Source: Rubripirellula obstinata (lineage in GTDB: Bacteria > Planctomycetota > Planctomycetia > Pirellulales > Pirellulaceae). Taken from it: 50,742 nt of DNA. Positions 1 to 7,700 of the stretch are shown here, one piece after another. The stretch is from NCBI RefSeq assembly GCF_001642955.1, contig NZ_LWSK01000037.1:1-50742 (forward strand), written 5' to 3'. The notes below the pieces were generated by a model. It ran no database searches. It had not been told where the DNA came from and was given only the letters and a program-made list of their open reading frames with translations. Both the position numbers and the translations under genes were made by a program. The number at the start of each line of letters is the position of its first letter. Position 1 is the first letter of the stretch.

Positions 1-14
1 CGCTCTTCCGATCT
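1..14. other. Residual Illumina adapter sequence
   Basis: The first 14 bases, CGCTCTTCCGATCT, are identical to the 3' end of the Illumina TruSeq universal adapter. The genomic sequence begins directly after them, inside a truncated palindromic repeat. This is most simply untrimmed adapter at a contig end, not biology. Confidence 0.9.
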
Positions 15-30
15 GCTCGCTACGGCCTAC
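15..30. repeat. Truncated GTAG/CTAC palindrome, contig edge
   Basis: GCTCGCTACGGCCTAC is the right end of the REP-like palindrome seen complete at 171-246, 20820-20895, 28039-28125 and 50659-50734. Its left part is missing because the contig begins here. The assembly probably broke in this repeat. Confidence 0.85.
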
Positions 31-52
31 TTTCTGGTTCCCAGACGCACCC

Positions 53-343
53 AGGCCTGATGAAAATCATTGCAACGCAGCAAATTGGGCAAGCTGCACC
101 ATGGCAGGCAACACAAACTGGAATGCTGTGAAGCATCGCGGCAACGGCACATATCCCTGATCGCAAGTATGTAGGCCGTAGCGAGCCATAGCGAGTTACG
201 GCAATGTGCGCAACGCCGTAACTCGCTTTGGCTCGCTACGGCCTACTTTCAAGGGTCGTGACAAGTTGACAACGACACATTTTCATCAGCCCAGGCGATG
301 CCCACGCGGTTAAACAATTTAGAAAACCTTCACGGCGTGGGGC
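53..343. repeat. Composite repeat, copy A1 (about 290 bp)
   Basis: This stretch is nearly the same as 20702-20988. It runs from GCCTGATGAAAATCATTGC, through a central REP palindrome (171-246), to a right segment ending in the ACGCGGTTAAAC family sequence and GGCGTGGGGC. The right flank of the palindrome recurs in reverse orientation at 50618-50658. No open reading frame in it looks real. Positions 344-477, between this repeat and the next gene's stop codon, show nothing recognisable. Confidence 0.85.
171..246. repeat. REP-like palindrome, family 1 copy 1
   Basis: A 76-nt palindrome starts GTAGGCCGTAGCGAGCC and ends GGCTCGCTACGGCCTAC. Each half is GTAG followed by GCCGTA...TACGGC, so it resembles two facing REP units (BIME-like). 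It differs from the copy at 20820 at one base, which here makes one stem mismatch (ATA facing TTT). Confidence 0.9.
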
Positions 344-477
344 TACTCGTCTGCGCGTGAAAAAAAGTAACTTCAAAAGTTATGCGTTGGGTTTGCATGA
401 CAGCAAGCGATTGGCTCGCGTCGCAACTGCCGCTATCTTAAAAAGGACTTGCCCCGGCAGGATCGTGCCTTTGAAAA

Positions 478-1884
478 CTACCCCAGTTCCGACAACCGTC
501 CGGTACTGTCGCCGATCGACTCTGCTGGCGTTCCCATGGCATCAAGCATGGATAGGAACAAGTTCGCCATCGGGCGTTCGGACTTGGGTGTGATCAGGCG
601 TCCGGTTTCAATCTGGCCACCCGCACCGCCTGCTAAAACAATCGGCAAGTCGCCGTGGTCATGCCGATTTCCGTCACTAATACCGCTGCCATACATGACC
701 ATGGATTGATCCAGCAAACTGCTGCCGCTGGAATCTTCGGTCGCATCAAGCCTTTCCAGGAAATAGGCAAACTGCTCGACCAAATACTGATCAATTTTTT
801 GGATTCGAGCCATCGTTTCCTTGCGGTTTTGGTGATGGCTCATTTCGTGGTGGCCATCCTTGATGCCGATTTCGGTGTAACGACGCTGACCGCCACCTGT
901 GTCCAGCATCAGTGTCGCGACACGAGTCGTGTCCGTTTGAAATCCGACCAGCATCAAGTCGTACATTAACCGAACGTGTTCCCGAAACGCTTCGACGCGT
1001 CCGAAGGGCACATCCAAATCAGGCAACGCCTGACTGTCTTGTTGTTCGGCGTATTGAATTCGCATTTCGATCTCACGCACGCTGGTAAAGTACTCGTCGA
1101 GTTTGCGTTTATCGACCTGTCCAACCTTCTTCATAATCCGCGAAGCGTCCGCTGCGACCACGTCCAGAATGCTCTGCCTGATCAGATCGCGATCGCGACG
1201 CTTGGCATCGTCGCCGGTACCGAACATTCGCTCAAACGCCATACGAGGCGTCACTTCCTTGGGCATCGGTTGCGATTCGTTTCGCCAAGAAATGTTTGAC
1301 GAATAAGCACAACTGTAGCCTGAATCGCAGCTACCAGCATTGCGACTTTGCTCCAGCCCCAATTCGATCGAAGGCAATTTGGTTTTACCAATAAGTTGCA
1401 TAGCCGCTATCTGGTCTACCGAAACGCCAAGCCGAATGTTGCCACTTGTTTTTACTGGGCGAGCCGCGGTCAAGAACGAAGAAGCACCTCGTGCATGGTC
1501 ACCGCCACCGTCTTCGCCTCGACGCCCGTTTTCGTGCGCTAGTTTTCCGATCACATTGATCTTGGACTTCACCGATGAAAGCGGCGACAAGGTCTTGGAC
1601 AATTCCCAATCTTTGGTCGATGCCTGGTCGCCAGCGGTTGTTGGTTTCCAATCCGGCATGATCGCGCCGTTCGGAAAGAAGATCATTGCCATCCGCTGAG
1701 GCGACTTAACGTCATCAGCCGACGCGAATGCAGACTTTGCTAAAGGAGTCATCGATTCCAACAGCGGCAAGCCCATCGCCAGACCTGCTCCGCGAAGCAA
1801 AGTTCCACGCAACATGTTTCGGCGGCTGATCGCGTTTGGCTTGGTCGACGAAAAGTTGATCAAAGCACTTGGATCGGTCTTCAT
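478..1884 (-). CDS. DUF1552 (HXXSHH) family exported protein
   Basis: A 468-aa protein of the planctomycete HXXSHH family (PF07586, DUF1552); its biochemical role is not established. The family motif is visible as HEMSHH at residues 346-351, and the DGNRHDHGD segment near residue 404 is also typical. The N-terminus has a twin-arginine-type signal: S20-R21-R22-N-M-L followed by a hydrophobic stretch to about residue 43, so Tat export is likely. I chose ATG at 1884 because it forms an ATGA overlap with the stop of the upstream PSCyt1/PSD gene, implying translational coupling. An in-frame ATG at 1941 lies deep inside that gene. This gene pair is a common planctomycete arrangement and suggests a joint periplasmic role with a haem protein, which is inference. 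Confidence 0.92.
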   Translation of the reverse strand: MKTDPSALINFSSTKPNAISRRNMLRGTLLRGAGLAMGLPLLESMTPLAKSAFASADDVKSPQRMAMIFFPNGAIMPDWKPTTAGDQASTKDWELSKTLSPLSSVKSKINVIGKLAHENGRRGEDGGGDHARGASSFLTAARPVKTSGNIRLGVSVDQIAAMQLIGKTKLPSIELGLEQSRNAGSCDSGYSCAYSSNISWRNESQPMPKEVTPRMAFERMFGTGDDAKRRDRDLIRQSILDVVAADASRIMKKVGQVDKRKLDEYFTSVREIEMRIQYAEQQDSQALPDLDVPFGRVEAFREHVRLMYDLMLVGFQTDTTRVATLMLDTGGGQRRYTEIGIKDGHHEMSHHQNRKETMARIQKIDQYLVEQFAYFLERLDATEDSSGSSLLDQSMVMYGSGISDGNRHDHGDLPIVLAGGAGGQIETGRLITPKSERPMANLFLSMLDAMGTPAESIGDSTGRLSELG

Positions 1885-4448
1885 AGTCCACTCGCTTTCG
1901 CTGTTGGGATTTTTCGGTCGATAGATTCTGGTCCAACCCATTCATAAGTCTGAAACGGCTGGCTTTTGACCACCTCAATCATCATATCCTGCATACGGTA
2001 TCCGCGTTTGCGAGTATTCGCGGCGATTTCGTCAATCACACATCGGTCGCCAGGCAACAGGCCGCGACCGAGTGCAAAGGTCAGCAATCGCGATATCACT
2101 GTTTGGGCAAAGGCATCCTGCTCGGTTTCGCCCAGCACTTCGACCAATTCGCGTCCACCGTCAAAACTCCGCCCACCGGGTAATTCTCCACTGGAATCAA
2201 CCTCGCGTGTTCCATCGAACTCTCGGAAGCGTCCGACAGCGTCAAATTGTTCGAGCCCAAAACCAAGTTGGTCCATCACTCGATGACACGCCGCACACGC
2301 CGGATCGGCACGGTGTGCTTCCAACTGTTCACGAAGCGAAGCATGCTCGCTGGCCGATTCTGAATCTTCCAATTCAGGGATCCCTGGCGGCGGCTCTGGC
2401 GGCGGCGTTCCAAACACATTTTCCAGGATCCACTTTCCGCGTTTTACCGGCGAAGTACGGCCTGGGTTACTGGTCAGTGTCAGCACGCTGGCATGGGAGA
2501 GCACACCCCGTCGAGGCGAATCGGCTAGAGAAACTCTAGCAAATCGTTGATCTGTTTTCTTGCCAGCGTCGCCCTTTAAGTCGATGCCGTAATGACTTGC
2601 AAGCAGCGGATTGATAAACGAATAATCGGCGGTTAGCAATTCAACGACAGGTCTGTTTTTAGAGACGATGTTTGAAAACACTAGCTGCGTTTCCCGCGAC
2701 ATCGCGTCGGCCAATTCCCGATTGAAACCTGGGAACTTATCAGTGTCGGCTTCATGCACCTCCAAGTTTTTTAGCCCCAACCATTGTGCGGCAAATTGGC
2801 TGGCCAGCGAATCGCTTTTGGGATCCTGAAGCATTCGCTTGACTTCCCGTTCCAAACGATCGCCGGCTAATTGCCCTTGGTCCGCCGCCGTGAACAGTGG
2901 TGGATCCGGCATACTGCTGTACAGAAAATAGGACAGCCGAGACGCCAACTGATGCTGAGTCAGTTCGATTGTCCCAGGGGAATCGTCACCGTTGATCTTT
3001 TGTGCGTCAAGCGTTTCAATCGTGCTGGGCAGAGGCGTTTCGATGCGAAACAAGAAGTTTGGCGAAACCAAAATTGCGGTCACAGCAATCTGAATCCCGC
3101 GATGATACGACTCGCCTCGTTCGGTTGCATCGACAACCAAAGCGACGTACGGATCGACTTCGCCGTTTTCGATCGGGCGGCGAAAGGCTTTTACTAAGAG
3201 AGGCTTTAAGCTCTTTCGGGCTGATTCTGCGACGTTCTTCCATTGCCCGTCTTTTTCATCGGCTTCGTATCGAATGATTTCAGATTGGGTCGGCGGAAAC
3301 ACGTCCGGCAAATACTCAACCGGTCCGCTGAGGATCAGTTTTCGGATCATCAATGGAAATTTATTCGGGTCGATTGATTGCTGAGGCTTTCTGGGCGACC
3401 GAGTTTGTTTAATGGCCTTGGACTTCATCGACTTCGTGACCCTGACACGGTCCGGATGAACGTGTTGCCCAACTTCGATCAGGTTGTCGTGTTCACCAAC
3501 AAGCCGTGCGAAGACAACATGGTCTCCTGGATCAAGATGGATTTTCGTTTTGAACGACTTGCCCTTCGCACGTCCACCGAAGTGTCCGATTTTTTCTCTT
3601 GCCAGTATTTTCCCGTCGCCGTCGTAAAGCTCAACAAGCTGGTCGGAAGTTTTTGAATTGGATCCCCCGACGAACGCCAATTCATACTCCCCGGCAATCG
3701 GGACATGAAACGTGGTCCACACTTTGGTCTCCGGTGTAACGCAGTGACCTCGGAATAGGCCAGCAGCGACGTCACCATGAATCAACAATTGGTCAGCGGT
3801 GCGTTGATGGTCAACACTGGGAAGTTGTTCAGCATCAACAATCACAGCGGCCGCGATTGTTTCAGCGGCGGAGAGATACTTTTCCATCAACATCGGCGAC
3901 ATCGAAAGAACGTCGCTGTTGTTATCGAATCCTTCCCCGACTTCGTCCGATGGAAAGCGGTCGGCCGGTCGAATCACTTCGTCGAATCGGTCCAAGCCGA
4001 ACAGGTCGCGAACCGTTCGGTTGTACTCGGCGCGGTTGAGTCGCCGTGCGGTGACCTTGCCGGGCCTGACCCGCAGATCGCATGAAACGGAGTACAGCGA
4101 TTGATCCAGCGCCGCGACCAACCGTTTGCGTTCATCTTCGGTTGGCAAATCAGAATCTTCGGGTGGCATCGCGCCAAAACGTACCATTTCCAAAACACGC
4201 TGCATTGATCCTGATTCGTCCGAGAACGCCGCGAACGAGTGAAACGATGACAGGTCGAGTTCGGCTTCGCTGTAGTCTTCGTTGTGACAGTCGATGCAAT
4301 ACTTTTGCAGCAGCGGCCAACCATCACGTTGCCACCGTGTTTCGGTAAGTCGTTGCGAGTCTGCGGCAGTACTTGGTGATTCACCAATCGCAGCATTCTG
4401 TGCAATTGCGATCAGCAACAAGACCGGTGCGATTCGGGGACCGAACAC
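1881..4448 (-). CDS. PSCyt1/PSD multi-domain exported cytochrome-like protein
   Basis: A large planctomycete protein with one haem-binding CIDCH motif about 50 residues after the chosen start (PSCyt1, PF07635). It is followed by a PSD3-like (DUF1587) segment (RLNRAEYNRTVRDL), a carbohydrate-binding-like insert, then PSD5/PSD4 (DUF1595/DUF1592), PSCyt3 (DUF1588; GRTSPVKRGKWILENV and a second haem-type CAACH) and PSD2 (DUF1585). It is probably periplasmic and probably binds haem c; its substrate is unknown. The reading frame stays open to ATG codons at 4562 and 4637, but residues before GTG 4448 look non-coding. From 4448 a short signal peptide (IAPVLLLIAIAQNAA) follows at once. The start is therefore uncertain. 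The stop overlaps the DUF1552 start (ATGA). The 334-bp gap upstream is shared with the divergent gene at 4783. Confidence 0.9.
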   Translation of the reverse strand: MFGPRIAPVLLLIAIAQNAAIGESPSTAADSQRLTETRWQRDGWPLLQKYCIDCHNEDYSEAELDLSSFHSFAAFSDESGSMQRVLEMVRFGAMPPEDSDLPTEDERKRLVAALDQSLYSVSCDLRVRPGKVTARRLNRAEYNRTVRDLFGLDRFDEVIRPADRFPSDEVGEGFDNNSDVLSMSPMLMEKYLSAAETIAAAVIVDAEQLPSVDHQRTADQLLIHGDVAAGLFRGHCVTPETKVWTTFHVPIAGEYELAFVGGSNSKTSDQLVELYDGDGKILAREKIGHFGGRAKGKSFKTKIHLDPGDHVVFARLVGEHDNLIEVGQHVHPDRVRVTKSMKSKAIKQTRSPRKPQQSIDPNKFPLMIRKLILSGPVEYLPDVFPPTQSEIIRYEADEKDGQWKNVAESARKSLKPLLVKAFRRPIENGEVDPYVALVVDATERGESYHRGIQIAVTAILVSPNFLFRIETPLPSTIETLDAQKINGDDSPGTIELTQHQLASRLSYFLYSSMPDPPLFTAADQGQLAGDRLEREVKRMLQDPKSDSLASQFAAQWLGLKNLEVHEADTDKFPGFNRELADAMSRETQLVFSNIVSKNRPVVELLTADYSFINPLLASHYGIDLKGDAGKKTDQRFARVSLADSPRRGVLSHASVLTLTSNPGRTSPVKRGKWILENVFGTPPPEPPPGIPELEDSESASEHASLREQLEAHRADPACAACHRVMDQLGFGLEQFDAVGRFREFDGTREVDSSGELPGGRSFDGGRELVEVLGETEQDAFAQTVISRLLTFALGRGLLPGDRCVIDEIAANTRKRGYRMQDMMIEVVKSQPFQTYEWVGPESIDRKIPTAKASGL

Positions 4449-4782
4449 AGGCGATGGGCCAAGGGAAGGGAGAGGGCAGGACTTTGGTCGCCAAGCGGGT
4501 ACTTCACCGCTGCTTTGTTTAAGGCGACCAAAATGGAGGTAGGAACCATATTGTAGCCCCATTTGGACCGACGGTGAATGCGAGAAACCCCGTTTCGCCC
4601 AATTGTTGAATCCCCTCGGATGCCCCAGCAGAGCCATTTAGATGCGGCTTAGCGTTTGCGGCAGTGGTGGGCTGTGAAATCGGGCAGTTGTTTCGGGACA
4701 ATTCTCAGTCAACGCTGTCTGTCCATCTGGCCATCATTTACAATATCAGGTGATAAATTCGCGATTTGGCTAGGCGGGGTAG

Positions 4783-7700
4783 ATGATGAACATCAGAAGC
4801 GACAAAAAAGAGGGCAGCAAAACAACCCGTGGCGCGACCACCAAGGCAGTCACGGGAAAGAACCTGCGTCGCCGATCGCCTCGTGTGGAGCATCTGGAAC
4901 AACGACAACTGCTTGCAGCGACGACGCCCGATTGGTTCTCGCTAGACGGATCTGTCGAAGCCTATGATGTCGGTGCCGTGTTCACTCATGGTTCGATCGC
5001 GTCGGCACCCGAAAGTCAGATTTCGACGGACGTGCTCGGCCAGCCACGTTTGGACCTGTTGCCGAAAATTGTGTTGACGGATCTTGAATCAGGGCCCTCG
5101 ACGTTTCGTATCGGAGACCAAGTCGATGAGCCCAATGCGTACGTCCACGATGGCACGCTACGCCGGAGTCTGGTTCCAGCACAGATCGAGATCGACCCGA
5201 ATCTTTCCTATGAACTACGCGCAGAAACTCTTGACATTCCCTCGGTTCGTGCGCTTCGTATTCAAGCCGTAGTCAGCGATGCCGACGGCTTACCGATCCA
5301 GCCAATCCATGTTCGCCGTTTTTCGGGCGCGACCGACACGACTCTGTTGATGGACGTGTCACCCGGCGACACATCCATCGTGGTCGCGGACGCCAGCGGT
5401 TGGAGTCAAGCAGACGGATCCTCGGTCACCACTCGCGCGCTTGCATGGTTCGGTTATCAAGACGCTGCAGGTACGACGCATGCCGATTACACCTACACGC
5501 GATACACGCTCGGCGACGCCGAAAACGCGGCCTGGCCAATCGGCGGAATTTCGCCCGACACATCCAGCGGCGGCTATCGAATTACGCTGAACCAGCCTTG
5601 GTCTGGGGAAAGCGTTCCCGCCGGCACGGCGATTCGAAACGCGGTTAGCGAACAACGTGACTTCACGCTAGTTCATCAAACAGTTCGCGAAGATAAATCG
5701 TATGTGCGACGGCCCTTGTTGCAAGAATCCCAAATCGTTCAAACTCGCGCACTCGTTGGTGGACAAGCTTGGGATGCTGAATCTGAAATGCAATCGGCGA
5801 TGCCGCCTGGGACGCATTCGATCGTCTTGGCGGCGTCGAACCCGCTGGTCAACATTACGTTTGGTTTCCTGAATCGTTCAACATCGCCGATCACGATTGA
5901 CGGTCAACGACGCGTCGTTGCAACGAATTCACTGCAGTCGATCTCGTCGGATGCCGCGCGAGTGATTGACCCAAACGACACCAACTACTTTGGCGTCACA
6001 GCATCGGTTCGGACGACGGACGATCAACCATCGCCGGCAGAAACTCATTCGATCGGCTATCAAGCGGTTGATCGCGACGGGCATCTGATTGAAAGCACGC
6101 ACGTCACGCGATACGCGACCGCCGTCGATACGACGCTGGCGCAATCCTTGACCGCGGGCGACACGCAAATTGTCTTGACCGACGGCAGCGGATGGAGCAA
6201 TCAAGCCAGTCCAGCAACGCGAACGCTAGCCTGGTACGGGTATGAAAACGCGTTAGGCGAAACCTATCCCGATTACAGCTACACGCGAAACATTGCCGGC
6301 GATCCGATCAACGGACTTTGGCCGGTCGGCGGTGTGACGGGAAACGTCATTACGCTAAGTCAACCTTGGTCGGGACAAACCCTTCCCGCTGGCACCGCGG
6401 TGCGAAACACAGAAACTGGCGATTCGTTGCAGCGAGTCGTGTTGTCCGGTGCCGCGCTTACCGCGACACCGACTCGGTATGTCTCGTCAGCGGTCAGCGG
6501 TTTCTGGCAAAACGGCATCGCCGATGCTGCATCCTTTCCGCCTGGTACCGGTGCCGTTCGTATTGCCGCGATCGCTAACGAGAGAAATTTTACTCAGGAT
6601 GACATCGTCGTTCTGGAAGGGTTCAGTATCGCCAATTCACCGAGCGATCTGCAAATTGTCCAACCGGTAAATCGGCAGCACACGTTGATGCTGGACGTGC
6701 TGGCTAACGATTCGTCGCACGTTACCCTGACTGGCTTAGACGATCCGCAATTCGGTACCGCGGTGATCGAATCGGGCAAAATTCGATACACCTCCGCTGC
6801 CAACTTCATCGGTGTCGATCGCTTCAGCTACACGGTCGCTGACACCGAAACCGGTGAGACATCGACCGAGATAGTTTCCGTTGCGATCACGGGTGGCAAC
6901 CATGACCAAGATGCTGTTCTTGCTCAAGGATTGATTGACAACGAATCGGTCACCGCGATTCGTCGCGATCCAGTTGCCCATGACGAAAACTTTTTACCGA
7001 TTCCTTACAGGGTCGCGCAAAACAGCGTACTGACCGTCGATGGATTGTCACATACCGGCTTGCTAAACAACGACAGTGTCACTGGCTTGCCAGTCGAAGA
7101 TGGTTCGGTCGTTGGCTTGGCGACGCCACCCAACCACGGTTCACTTCAGCTCAACCCCGACGGCACCTTCACCTACATTCCCGATTTCGGTTACGTCGGC
7201 AGTGATCAATTTCGTTACACCATTTTTGACGGATTGCGAACAGACACGGCGGTCGCGATAGTGGAAACATTGGCGGACGCGCGTGCGGTCGTCAGTGCCA
7301 ATTTAGAAACTCTGATGTTGCAGTTTCGCAACTTTCACTCTGCTTTCACCGAATTGCCAGCCGACCGTGTCGCCGCAGCCGATCCGACTCAAGCAGGCGT
7401 TCCTCGATTGAGTTGGCGAGTCCACTTGTTGCCGTTCCTTGGCTATCACGAACTGTACAGTCAGTTTCATTTGGATGAACCCTGGGATTCAGCGCACAAT
7501 CTACCGTTGGCATCGGCGATGCCGGAAATCTTTGGTGATGGATTGAGTGTTGGCGAAACGACGACGCGAATTCAAGCGTTGACTTCGTCGCCATTTCGTA
7601 CAATTGACAATCCGATTGGCCCCGTGGGTTTGCGCAACGACGGAATTGCGACTAAGTTCCGTGACGTATTGGACGGGCTCAGCAACTCTATTTTGCTGGT

